NCBI GenBank assembly: GCA_947683425.1
Contig: CANTUQ010000106.1
Span: 3,372,001 to 3,436,000 of the forward strand
Source of the DNA: Excoecaria cochinchinensis
Lineage: Eukaryota; Streptophyta; Magnoliopsida; Malpighiales; Euphorbiaceae
DNA: 64,000 nt
Direction of reading: 5' to 3'
In this document: positions 1-11,600 of the stretch, piece after piece
Numbering within the stretch: position 1 is the stretch's first letter
How the letters are laid out: every line of letters starts with the position of its first letter
The notes under the pieces: model-generated
Database searches by the model: none
Seen by the model: only the letters and a program-made list of their open reading frames with translations
Told to the model about the DNA's origin: nothing
Translations under genes and position numbers: made by a program

Positions 1-902
1 GTCTAACCCTAATTTTTAGGTAAAGGTCTCTTCTTAACATTTGTTCCTTTAGATGTTAGCTTTCAAATGGGACAATTATCAGGTCATTTGGACATCTATA
101 ACTCCAGATATGAACTAAAAACTACACACTGTTCCAGTGACCCCGCCAGAACAGGTTCACCTACGCTTTGACCACCTTTGGGTTACCTAGAGCCAGAATT
201 AGCTCAAGTACCCTCTTAGAAAGTTTTAGCTACAGATCTTAGGTTTCAGATGAAATTTGAATCAACCAAATTGAATCCTTATAACTCTACTTATAACCAA
301 GACATCACACTGAGGTCTGGTGAAAAATAAGCAGAACTTGTCAAAATCACACTTTATCACCACAATTACTTGGTAACTCATCTAACATTATCAACACACA
401 TTCAAATGATCAAATTATATACTCATAAACATTTAGATACATATAATATAAGAGAAAAGCAAGCAATCAAAATAAATACAATTAAAATCGCACACGATCC
501 CTAACAATTACATGCATAAACTCATATCAAAACACTCAAATTTATGGAAAATTAAACACCAATACACATACATGGTCCAAGAGAAATTAAATTTATTTAA
601 ATAGCAAATTAGGTTTAATGCCTTGATCATAAATTATAAACATGTTATATAATTCTCGTCATGAGTATTTATTCGTATAGTAAATTATGCTTATATTTTA
701 ATTCATGGTTAATCGTCATATTAATTAATTCTTTGTTATAGGAATTTATTCAATTCACGGTAATTTAATTACATATCCTCATTACCTAAATATAAAATAA
801 GTAACATTAAATTTTTCAGGCATTTTTAGACACTTTGGTGCTAATTCGGAGGTATAAAACTGATTCTAGGATGAATTGTTGAAGAGGAAGAAATTATACT
901 AA

Positions 903-985
903 AGCACAGCTGTGTTTTATAAAAAAAGCACAGCTGTGCTCTGCTGCTATTACGTCGATCTAATTGCCAAAAACACAGCTGTGCT
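903..985. repeat. Cluster of CACAGCTGTG palindromes
   Basis: Three copies of the perfect palindrome CACAGCTGTG occur near 904, 929 and 973, and a fourth lies at 21644-21653 just beyond element A. In the pre-insertion sequence they are spaced roughly 24, 45 and 22 bp apart. The 14-mer AGCACAGCTGTGCT is complete at about 927-940 and 21643-21656. The core CAGCTG is an E-box. Element A inserted inside this cluster. Confidence 0.7.
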
Positions 986-988
986 CTA
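984..988. repeat. Target-site duplication of element A, left copy (CTCTA)
   Basis: CTCTA directly precedes the TGTGACGCG terminus of the left LTR and is repeated directly after the TGTCTACA terminus at 21632. A 5-bp duplication is normal for Ty3/gypsy integrase. Confidence 0.85.
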
Positions 989-2327
989 TGTGACGCGCGC
1001 CGAACCCGATACAACCCAGCAAGGGCCCTCACTTTGAATCCGCTTTAGGATTCGAGGCATGAAGGTTCGCGTCTTTTGATCATGGGCGCCATGAGACATC
1101 ATCGGTGTATCCCTCCCAATAGAACATTGGGGAGAATAACCTAGCCTATTGACGCCTAAAGGCACCTTTGAGGTTTTTGGAGTCGCCACCCAATTTGCAA
1201 GAAATTGGGAAAAGGTTTCTCACCTCTAACGGTCTAAACCAGAGTTATGGTGTCCGGAACTTCCCTCTTATTCATGCCTTGGTTAACTATAAATGGATTT
1301 TTAACTTCTTAAGATTATATCTCTCATCTCACGCGATTTGATGCATTTAAATTAGATAGCGCATTGAAAGCACGTAAAGAAAATAAATAAAAGCGATAAG
1401 CAAAGTAAATAAAGAAAGCGGTAAACACCCAAGCACTCAATTACAAGGGAAATAGGGGCGGAATACAACCCCAATAAAAGGAAATTAAGAATACAAATGG
1501 GGGCGGAATACAACCCCAAAATAAATAAGGTTGCCCCAAAATTAATTACAAGGGCCCAAAATGAAAGAAAATAACTTTAAACACTCACCCAAAAATGAAA
1601 TGAAAGGACATTCATAAATCGGGACATTATTTAGGGAGCATTGGTTCCCTCGCATTTGTTCGAAATTCAGGAACATTGGTTCCTTCGTATTAATTTGAAG
1701 AGGGTTCGAAGAGTCATTTTTGATTGCTTGAATTGAAAAAACCGGGATGAGTGATCCCGTTTTATTGAAAACTGACTCTTCGTTTTAATTATGATGATTT
1801 TTATTGTCGGGCTAAAATAAGGGACATTGGTCCCGGTTTTATTAGTGAAAATCCCCAATTTAATTGTAGAAATGTTTTTGTGATTTTTTATCACACACGT
1901 GCACGAATAAAGTATACATTTACAAATAGGCACATAACACATAAAAAGGGAGTTGGAGGGATCTCACCAAACCGATGTGATTCTCCGCAAGTTGCGACCC
2001 ATCCGGGGAGCCGCGGGGACACTCACATAACCCGACTCAAGTTAAATTTCAGACAGAAAAATAATATCAAAAAAGTATTAGTAAATATTCAAAATAGCTT
2101 AGTCAAAAAAGCAAAATATATTAATAACAACAATGATAGCCATGACACTAATAATAAAAATAATACGAAATATTAAATAATAATACCAATGACAATAATG
2201 TTAACTAGTCAAATAGTTGGTAATAATAGCACTAACAATACTAAAACAGAATAATACTAGCAAATGAATAAATAACAATGATAGTAAAATAGAGAATTAA
2301 ATAATAATAATGATAATAATAATAATG

Positions 2328-2363
<36 letters not shown>

Positions 2364-4066
2364 GATATGTAACATGAAAACAGGATAATCAATTAGAAAT
2401 GATATTAACAATGGTAATAATAATAATAATGATATTAATGAGCTACATGGCAGCAACCTATAATAATAATAATGATAATAATAAAAAGTAATGGATGGAT
2501 CAAATAGTGATAGTAATAGTGATAATGACAATATTGCTACATGAGGATAATATTAAATAGCAAGGGAAATGATAATATAAATGGGGATTGGTGACTAACG
2601 GCAAACAAGTAAAAATTAAACTATAAAATCAAATTAAATCCACATAGAGGAGTTGGACCAAAAGCAAGGCTAGGGGTGTCAACAGTAGCAAAAATAGAAA
2701 TTATTAACCATGAATAAATATGATAATAGCAACAAAACTAATATTAACAACAATAAATAACATAAAAAAAAATAAATGAGGACGAGTTCAAGGATGTTTA
2801 CCCTCAGAATTTTTGAGATCGGAAATAGGATGTCTCGATCGTTTTCCTTGTCGGATTTTTTCTTTTTTGATGATAATAATATTCAAAGAGAAATATGAGT
2901 TCTAAATAAAATTTTTTGAAAAATATATTTTGAAGTGAATATTTTTGAAGGAAGATTTGAGCAGAGAAAATTGATTTTTCTAGCTCAAAAAATCCAAAAA
3001 AGAGGTATCTTCCCTGAAGGAACACCTAGAAATTAAAGTTTGAGAAGACTAAAACTTAAAGGATTTTTGAAGAATTTTTAAGAAATAAAACCCACCTCCT
3101 GGAGAGTAGAAAGGCTAGAGAGAAAAAGCTAAGGAATCCATGAATTAATTCCTCTCCCCCCAAAAAATGAGGGCCAATTCCTCATTTAATCCTGTCTTGG
3201 CCAAAAATGGCAAGAGACAAAAAAACTTTCCTTTTTAGTTAATCTAAAATAACATAAAATGGTGAAACAACGGAAACTGAAAAAATCAGAAAATCAGACT
3301 GAAAACAGCGCAAAAAACGGACAGGCGAAACAGGTCGCGCGGAGGAGCCAAGGGCGCGCGGAGCGCTGCGCGTGGTGCCTTGGCACCGCGCGCGGCAGGC
3401 TGCCGCGCGCAGCCTGCCTCGCGCAGGCAGGTCGCGCGAGGCAGCTGCCTCGCGCGCAGGGGGGTCGCGCGAGGCAGCAGGCCTCGCGCGCAGGGGGGGC
3501 GCGCGGAGCGCCCGCCCCTGCGCGCAGGGGGGGGGCGCGCGGAGCGCCCCGCATCGCGCGCAGGGGGGTCGCGCGGAGCGCCCCCCCCTGCGCGCAGGGG
3601 GGTCGCGCGGAGCGCCTGCCCCTGCGCGCAGGGGGGGCGCGCGGGGCACCCCGCCTCGCGCGCAGGGGGGTCGCGCGGAGCGCCCGCCCCTGCGCGCAGG
3701 GGGGCACGCGGAGCGCCTCGCCTCGCGCGCAGGCGCCCCTGCGCGCTGGGGCGGCCTGCCTCGCAGGCGCCCCTGCGCGCTGGGGCAGCCTGCCGCGCAG
3801 GCGGCCCCGCGCCGCCGCAGTGGCACTCGCGATAAAATTTTTTTTTTTTTTTTTTTAATTTTTAATTTTTAATTTTGACACAATATTAATATTTTTTCCC
3901 ATTTTAAATCTTAATCCCTAAAATATATATTTTAAAATTATTTTTCGAAAAAAACATGATCTTGACAAGGGAACGGTCGATTCTCACTTTTCTTGCCGTA
4001 AGTCGGTCTTTCGTTTCATCATCGGGTAATTCTGATCTTGGACCGCCTCGGGACCCGGTGTCTACA
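989..4066 (-). repeat. Element A 3' LTR (LTR 1)
   Basis: On the minus strand it begins TGTAGACACCGGG and ends GCGCGCGTCACA. It is 3078 bp and nearly identical to 12952-16022. It holds a CpG-dense minisatellite (3337-3830), a TAA/TTA microsatellite (about 2300-2360), hairpins with the loop CAAT (1634-1649, 1669-1684, 1821-1834) and, near the end, the hairpin CCCAATGTTCTATTGGG plus the tRNA-Arg-like 10-mer TGGCGACTCC (1179-1188, minus). Frames inside it are low-complexity and are not called as genes. Confidence 0.93.
3337..3830. repeat. CpG-dense minisatellite in LTR A
   Basis: About 0.5 kb of extreme GC content in an otherwise AT-rich LTR. It is built from imperfect units around GCGCGCAGGGGGGTCGCGCGG and GAGCGCCCGCCCCTG, about 30-36 bp each. 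It is rich in CpG, in self-complementary CCTGCGCGCAGG blocks and in G-runs. The second copy is at 15300-15793. In element orientation it lies about 240-730 bp into the LTR, where U3 is expected. All six frames are low-complexity Arg/Ala/Pro. Confidence 0.9.
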
Positions 4067-4081
4067 GTTGCCCCCAATTTT
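4067..4081 (-). promoter_or_regulatory. Polypurine tract of element A unit 1
   Basis: On the minus strand AAATTGGGGGCAAC directly precedes the LTR start TGTAGACACC. It primes plus-strand DNA synthesis. The same sequence precedes the middle LTR at 16023-16037. Confidence 0.85.
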
Positions 4082-4215
4082 GGGGAACTTAGAACGCAGG
4101 CGCCTAAGTGAACCAAAATTCAGAAAAGAAGGGAAGAGATGCGTACCTGAGGCGGTCGCTTTCCGAAACTTGATTTTGCCAGCTTGTCGGCATCATAGGA
4201 CTACTCCGGTCACAT

Positions 4216-4815
4216 GATTGATAGAACACCAGCTTGTCGGTGTGTGAAACCACGGCTGAGCGACTGATAAACACCAGCTTGTCGGTGTGTGAAGGCGCCA
4301 GACTTCGAAGAACGTGATTGATAGAACACCAGCTTGTCGGTGTGTGAAACCACGGCTGAGCGACTGATAAACACCAGCTTGTCGGTGTGTGAAGGCGCCA
4401 GACTTTGGAGAACGTGATTGATAGAACACCAGCTTGTCGGTGTGTGAAACCACGGCTGAGCGACTGATAAACACTAGCTTGTCGGTGTGCGAAGGCGCCA
4501 GACTTTGGAGAACGTGATTGATAGAACACCAGCTTGTCGGTGTGTGAAACCACGGCTGAGCGACTGATAAACACTAGCTTGTCGGTGTGTGAAGGCGCCA
4601 GACTTTGGAGAACGTGATTGATAGAACACCAGCTTGTCGGTGTGTGAAACCACGGCTGAGCGACTGATAAACACTAGCTTGTCGGTGTGTGAAGGCGCCA
4701 GACCTTGGGGAACGTGATTGATAGAACACCAGCTTGTCGGTGTGTGAAACCACGGCTGAGCGACTGATAAACACCAGCTTGTCGGTGTGTGAAGGCGCCA
4801 GACTTTCCTGCGACA
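4216..4815 (-). repeat. 100-bp tandem array in the 3' UTR of element A unit 1
   Basis: Six units start at 4216, 4316, 4416, 4516, 4616 and 4716, an exact 100-bp period. Each unit carries two copies of ACACCAGCTTGTCGGTGT, a short inverted repeat with ACACC/GGTGT stems, separated by different spacers. It lies between the pol stop and the polypurine tract. Apparent frames across it repeat the same few residues and are not genes. Confidence 0.95.
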
Positions 4816-5669
4816 ACAAAAGAGATTTGTATGCAAAGGTAAGTTATGCACGTGCATATGCATATGTCATGCGAAATGCAGGTGACACCGTTCATCTGGG
4901 TGGCCCAGTGGTCGAGGTGCGATAACTTTTGCCGCAGCGACTCATGGCTTCATGTGGTTGCTTATGCCCCCAAGCGCCTGAAGGCGATGTCCTGCTTTAG
5001 AAACTCTGACTCATAGCTTTTCAGGGGGGATTGCCCGATGTGTGCCTTTGCTTGAAAGGGGTTGCCCAAGGTAATGCTGCCTTATCACTCCAAGCGTCAT
5101 TGTTTTAAAGGTAGTGCGTCCCTTGTGGATTTTCACACTAGCTTTTCTTAGCGGGAAATGCGTCCTTGTCGGATTTTCACATAACCCTGTGCCTTATTTT
5201 TTTTTGCCTGGAACGGACCCAACCCAATCCAGCGGCTTTTATTTATTTTATTTTTTTGTAGGGCAGACTGCCTGTTGCCAGGTTTTCACCCTGCCCTTTG
5301 GCCTAACTTTTGCTTAGAGCGCCAGTCACGGTTTTCATCTCTAACGGCCTTATTTTTATTATTACTTTTTTTTTTTTTTTCGGTTGCACGGATAAATTGT
5401 GCTCATTCGAATGGGAAGTGACAGCAGTGACATATTACTCGTCTAAAAAGAACTTCTCTGAGTGCATAATTGCATACATGTGCACGTTTCTCGTGCGATT
5501 TCATTATACATGATCATCATTTGACATTAGGCCTCAAGATACCAGACCACATCTAATCTCGAGATAGATCTCAAAAGCATCACACTCCTGTTATCAATCA
5601 GCCCTCTCGGGTTTTCTTGATTGAACATTTTTCTCTCTTTTTTCTTTTTGTTTTATTATTTTTTTTTTT
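4816..5669 (-). other. 3' untranslated region of element A unit 1
   Basis: Non-coding. It contains a block of which parts are recognisable in elements B and C: near 5587-5620 on the minus strand the core CCCGAGAGGGC with GATTGATAACAGGAG follows the pol stop, and further on come repeated phrases such as GTGAAAATCCACAAGGGACG. Poly-T runs at about 5363-5380 and 5655-5670 are homopolymers. No extra gene is seen, unlike element C. Confidence 0.6.
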
Positions 5670-8600
5670 TCAGCCGTGGAATCTTTTCAATCTGTCGACG
5701 TTGACCGGCTCCCTGAATTCATTCCCATCACTATCTGTCAGGATCGCAGCCCCTTTAGACAAAAGCTTCTTCAGAACGAAGGGTCCTTCCCAAGTTGGCC
5801 TGAACTTGCCTCGAAAATCCGGAACCCCCGGCCTCATTTGTTTGAAGACTAGGTCTCCTTCCTTCAATGGGTGCTTTCTTACTTTCTTCCCAAATGAGCG
5901 GGCTAGTCTTTTCTGGTAGATCTGGTTGTGGTAGTATGCCTGCATCCTACCTTCGTCCAATAGGTTCAACTGTAGTAGCCGCTGCTGGGCCCATTCGGCT
6001 TCTGGTAGCTGAGTTTCTGTCACCACCCTCAACGATTGGAGTTCAATTTCTACTGGTAGGACTGCTTCTGTCCCGTAAACCAAGGAGAAAGGGGTAACCC
6101 CTGTAGAAGTTCTGGCAGTGGTCCTGTAGCCCCATAGTGCAAATGGCAATTTCTCGGCCCAGTCTTTATAGGTCTGCACCATCTTAGCCAATATCTTCTT
6201 GATGTTTTTATTAGCTGCCTCGACTGCCCCGTTGGCCTGTGGTCGGTATGGAGAGGACTTGTGGTGCTGGACGGCGTATTTCTTGAGCATCTGCTTAGTC
6301 TCAGCTTGGAACTGTACCCCATTATCTGACACGATGTGGTGCGGGAGGCCGTACCTACAGATCAAGTGTCGTTCGATGAACCTGGCCATTTCCCGGGCGC
6401 CTATTTTCTTGAAGGATTCAGCCTCAACCCACTTAGTGAAGTAATCAATGGCGACTACGATAAACCTGTGCCCATTAGAGGCCGTCGGGTGTATTTCTCC
6501 TATAATATCAATCCCCCATGCTGCAAATGGCCACGGAGACGTCAGGCTGCACAATTCCGACACGGGCAGGTGTCTCAGATTAGCATACTGCTGGCATAAT
6601 TGGCATTCCTTCACATATTTAGAGCAATCTGTATCCATTGTTAACCAGAAAAATCCTTGCCGCATTATTTTCTTTGCCAGGGCCAGACCATTCATATGGG
6701 CCCCACAGACCCCTGCATGGGTTTCTTCCATAACCTTTTTAGCCTCTTTTTCATCTAAACATCTGAGTTGCATGCCATCGGCCTGTCTCTTGTACAACAC
6801 CCCATCTACACTGATGAATTGAGTGGACAGTTTGCGGATTAGCCTTTGGTCTTTTTCAGTGGCTTCTTCCGGGAATATTGACCTCTCCAAATAATTCAGG
6901 ACATCATAGTACCATGGCTTTCCATCAGTAGTTTCAACATCCCCGACTTGTTCGGTCTCAAAGTATGGCTTGCTCGAACTGGAAATGAGCACAGGCTTCA
7001 TAACTATTCCTTTCGGGTTATCCCACATGGATACTAAGGTAGCTAGGGCGTCTGCCAATTGGTTCTCATCTCGGGGCACGTAGTTAAAAGTGCAGATTTC
7101 AAACCGGGCGCTTAGTTCTTTTAAACACCTCACATATGGCAACAGCCGCTCTTCCTTAACGGTCCATTCACCCCTGACTTGGTGGATTACTAAGGATGAG
7201 TCCCCGAAGACCTCTACCACTTTTGCCCCCACGGCTGAGAGCGCTTCTAACCCAAAGATGCAGGCTTCATACTCAGCTTCGTTATTGGTGGCTTTATACC
7301 TCAGTTTCTTGGCTAAGGGGAGCTTCTCACCATCTGGGGTTACTAGAATCACTCCTGTTCCGGCTCCTTTGTTATTTACTGCCCCATCAAAATACATTTG
7401 CCATTTCTGCACGGTGATAGCCGCCACATTTTCGTCAGGGAATTCATACTCCAGTCGGTCTCCTTCAATGGGATGGTCAGCAAGAAACTCCGCCACGGCT
7501 CGACCTTTAATGGTCTTTCTAGTAATGTATTCCACGTCAAATTCTTGTAGCAATATCAACCATCTTCCCATTTTCCCTAGTAAAGAGGGTGCCTGTTGCA
7601 GGTATCGGAGGGGATTTTGCTTGGCAACAGCCTGCACTTTGTAGGAATGAAAGTAATGCCTCAGTTTCTTGGATGCCCAGATTACTGCCAGACAGATCTT
7701 TTCCACTTCAACATACTTGGCTTCATAAGGGAGGAATTTCTTGCTGAGGTAGTAAACCGCAAATTCGACTCCGAATTCGTCCTCTTGGGCCATCATGGCT
7801 CCTACAGAATTTTCTTCTATTGCTAGGTAAAGAATCAAAGGTTTAACAGGCCGTGGCGGTCGTAGCACTGGGGGACTCTGGAGGTAATCCTTAATGACAT
7901 CAAAAGCCTTTTGGCAGTCGTCGTTCCACTTGACCGGCTGATTTTTCCTGAGGAGCTTAAAAATTGGTTCGCACACTGAAGCGAGCTTGGAAATGAACCT
8001 ACTGATGTACTGCAATTTGCCCAGAAAACTCCGAACTTCCTTTTCCTTTTGGGGCGCTGGCATTTCTCTGATTGCCTTGATTTTATCAGGGTCCACTTCT
8101 ATTCCCCTTTGGCTCACCACATGGCCTAGCAACTTACCAGAAGTAACTCCGAAAATGCACTTCTTAGGATTAAGGCGGAGGTTATACTTGTCAATTCTCT
8201 TAAAGAACTTCTCTAAGGCCTCGAAGTGCCCTTCTCGAGTAGCCGACTTGATCATCATATCATCGACATACACTTCGACCTCCTTGTGAATCAAGTCATC
8301 CAGGATCTTAGTAGCCATCCTTTGGTACGTCGCTCCGGCATTCTTCAACCCAAAAGGCATTACTCGGTAGGCGAACGTTCCCCATTCTGTGATGAAAGCT
8401 GTCTTGATTCTATCCACAATTCTGTTAAGGATTTGGTTGTACCCCGCGTACCCATCCACAAAACTGTACATCATACAGGCGGCTGCGCTATCCACTAGTA
8501 CATCAATATGGGGTAGGGGAAAGTCATCTTTCGGGCAGGCTTTATTCAGATCTCGGTAGTCAACACACACTCGGACTTTCCCATCCTTCTTGGCTACGGG

Positions 8601-11600
8601 GACAACGTTAGCTAACCATGTTGGATACTGGACCTCTACCAGAAACTTGGCTTCGATCTGCTTGTGCACTTCTTCCTTTACCTTTTCTGCCCATTCTGGT
8701 CTCAGCCTTCTGAGCTTCTGCTTGACCGGCTTGCACTCTGGGTAGGTCGGAATAATGTGTTCGGCAACTGCCCGATCAATCCCTGGCATATCCTCATAAG
8801 TCCAGGCGAAAACTCTTTCATATTTTTTCAAAATTCTCTCAAATTTTATCCTTTCCTCAAGAGTTACGTCGGATGCTATCAAGATTTCCTTTGGATTTTC
8901 CGAAGTCCCGAGATTAAATGTGGTGGTATTGGTTGAGTTAATGTCAAATATAAATGATTCATGCTCGTGATCATGCATAATGAAATCATGAGAAACATCG
9001 CACAAGTAAGCAAAGTCATTCATATTATTAAAGTACTCAGAATTACAGACAGAATTGTCAAATAGTTCGGGAATAAAAAGTACATCAGCAAAGCTATCAT
9101 TATCATCTCCCACTGGTGCTGGTGCTGAAGCGGACGGCCCCTCATCTTGAACCTCAGTTGTATTCAGACTCTTCAGCTCTGGTGCTGCCTCTTCATCTTC
9201 TACTTTCTCCTTGCCCTTCACCTGGGTGGCCAACAGACTTTCAGTGACAATCTCCTCGGGAACCTCTCGATCCCATGCTAGACTCTGATTGAAGATTTCC
9301 TCATCCCAGAAGGCCTCCGCCGCCTTGACCATTCCCTCGGACCAGTCAAACACATCATTGAAAATTTCAAAACCTGGGGTGATCTTGCCACTAATCCACT
9401 GAGGCTCTGCCTCCCCACAGTAGGCGCATGCCGATGCAGCCGGTACAAAAGTCTCCAAAATGTGCGGCACTTCCGCAGGCTTCTTCTCGGGTTTGCTTCT
9501 CTTGGCATCAGTGACGTAGCCCAAACCTTTCCTATCCTTTTGCCCCCTTGTGCTGATGGGCGCCTGGATCCCTTGTGAGATTTTACCCAAACCAGCCCCG
9601 GGGAGAAAGCTCATCTTCTTCATCATATTGACAACTTGGGGACTTACCACTGTCCCGTCTTCCTCATTCACCATAGCCACGTGAAACCCGCTGAAGGGTT
9701 GATTGGAAATCCCTAACACCGACACTTGATTGTCACTAGCCGCTTTAATAGTAACGATCTGGCCTTCATGGGGAATCTTGATCATTTGATGGAGCGTAGA
9801 TGGAACCCCTCCTAACTTGTGAAACCAAGGCCTTCCCAACAGCACCGCGAAGTTAGCCGGTATCGGCAGAACAACAAACTCAGCTTCTATCTCAACTGGC
9901 CCGGTCTTGACTTGTGCCTTAAAAGTCCCAGAAGCTTGCCTTCTCGAGTTGTCATAAGCGGTGATGGTCAGATCGGATTCACTCAACATGCTCTCATTCA
10001 ATCCTAGTGAAGGTAACGCCACTAGCGGGCACACATTAATGGAGGACCCATCATCCACCATGATACAGGCCGTGTGTTTACCATTGACCTGAGCTCGGAT
10101 ATACAGGGGGCGATTGTGATTACGACCCTCGACTGGCAAGTCGGCTTCGGTGTAGACTATGTTTTCTTCAGATCCCCCTTTCACAATGCCCAATAACTCG
10201 GAGGGTGAGATAGTGGTGGCGACTGTCGATTCACATAAGGCTTCAACTAGCTTCTGCCTGTGGCTCGGGGATTGCCTCAATAGGTCCCAGATGGATATTT
10301 GTGCTGTCGTTTTCTTTAGTTGCTTTAGGATCTGATTCTCTTCCGTTTCTCGCTCTTCACTCGGAGGCACTGGATCCTGCTGCCTCTCAACCTCTGGCAC
10401 CACTCTCCCACTGCGGGTCACTGCTTGCACTTCTTGCACTTCTTCTTCACCCCCAGAACTCCATAGACCCTCTGGCCCATCGGCTTCTTCAATCTCACTT
10501 TCACTGGTCGTGTCCCAACATTCTATCATATTGACCTGGGGTCTCTCCCTATTGACTCCCTGTTCGGGGCGGACGATAGCCATGTAGTCATTGCCGTAGA
10601 GGTCCCTCAACACATACCATTCGGGCAAGCTTGATCCTATCATAAAGACTGGGGGAGGAACGGCGTTATACCCGGTATTCTTCTTCTTTTCCCTCTTTTC
10701 AGGGTCGGAGATCTGCTTACTGTCAATGAGATCTTGGACCCGATCCCTTAAAGTTCTGCAGGAGTCAGTGAGGTGGCCGGTGTGCTGGTGGAAAGCACAG
10801 TATTGATCCCCCCTATGATTTGGCTGGCCATAAGTCTTAGCTTGTCTGGCTGGCAATGGCTGGAGTTTTCCCTCTTTCATTAATCGTTCTAGGACCCAGG
10901 ACAATGGTCTTCCCAAATTTGAATAGTGTCTCTGGTTTACATCAGTGGCTGAAACTTCCGCTGTTCTGCCCACTCTGTTACTGCTGCTTCCGGCGCCACC
11001 AGACCTATTTCCCCCTTGGGTCCCGAAGTTCTTCCGAGCAAAACTGTCATTATTGGCCTTCTTTGCCAAGTATTCCGCTTCAGCTTCGATTGCTATGTCT
11101 TTTAAGGATTCCCAATCCTTGAGCCCTTTCATCTTAAGCCCCTCCCTCAAGTATGGGCTCGCATTTTTGATAAACAGTCTGATTTGATCCGACGTGTCGG
11201 GCTTCCTCTTCATTTCCATAACGCGATTCCTCCACCGCGTAAGGTAGTCATGGAAAGATTCACTAGACTTTTGTTGCAGGAGCTCTAGGTCTTTCAACGT
11301 CACTTCCATGCGGGTGCTGCAGTCGTACTGCCTCATGAACTCACTTGTAAGCAGATCCCAATCTTCTTTCGACCTCCTATCTAAGCCATGGTACCAATCA
11401 ACCGCTGACCCTGTCAAACTAAGGCAGAAGTACTCCACCTTTTGCTTCTTGGTAAGACCGGTGCCTTTCATGATTAAGGCATACTGCTTAAGATGGGCCG
11501 AAGGATCAGACGTGCCATCAAACTTTGGTAAATCTGGCATCTTAAATCTCTGAGGCAGCAGCTCCTCCTCACCCAAATCTACATCTTCGGGGATGATCCC

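Larger units (their letters stand above)
1..988 (-). repeat. Chromovirus-like LTR, distal part (left of element A)
   Basis: AT-rich non-coding sequence with no credible gene. It becomes contiguous with 21638-23090 once element A and one CTCTA duplication are removed. The right-hand part ends in TGTCACACCCC on the minus strand, a typical start of plant Ty3/gypsy chromovirus LTRs, so this stretch is inferred to be the continuation of that LTR or of its element. The other terminus is outside the window, so membership is an inference. Short frames here show no recognisable domain. Confidence 0.4.

Noticed and set aside
2241..2531. Tyr/Leu-rich frame (and 14204-14494, 52941-53213)
   Set aside because: Translation of TAA/TTA microsatellites in LTRs.
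3239..3872. Several overlapping 130-220-codon frames in both strands (and again at 15202-15877)
   Set aside because: All lie in the CpG minisatellite of the LTR. Lack of stops follows from GC content. Residue composition is low-complexity in every frame.
4216..4815. CRISPR-like regular repeats
   Set aside because: Units are contiguous tandem repeats without unique spacers, in a plant retrotransposon, and no cas genes are present.
4104..4895. Long minus-strand frames across the 100-bp array (also 16149-16852)
   Set aside because: They only translate the tandem repeat (HTPTSW, LSVAQPW and similar) and shift between frames. The region is retrotransposon 3' UTR.
7090..7644. Plus-strand frame of 184 codons opposite pol (and 19048-19602)
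   Set aside because: Shadow of the RNase H coding region on the other strand. No domain or promoter.
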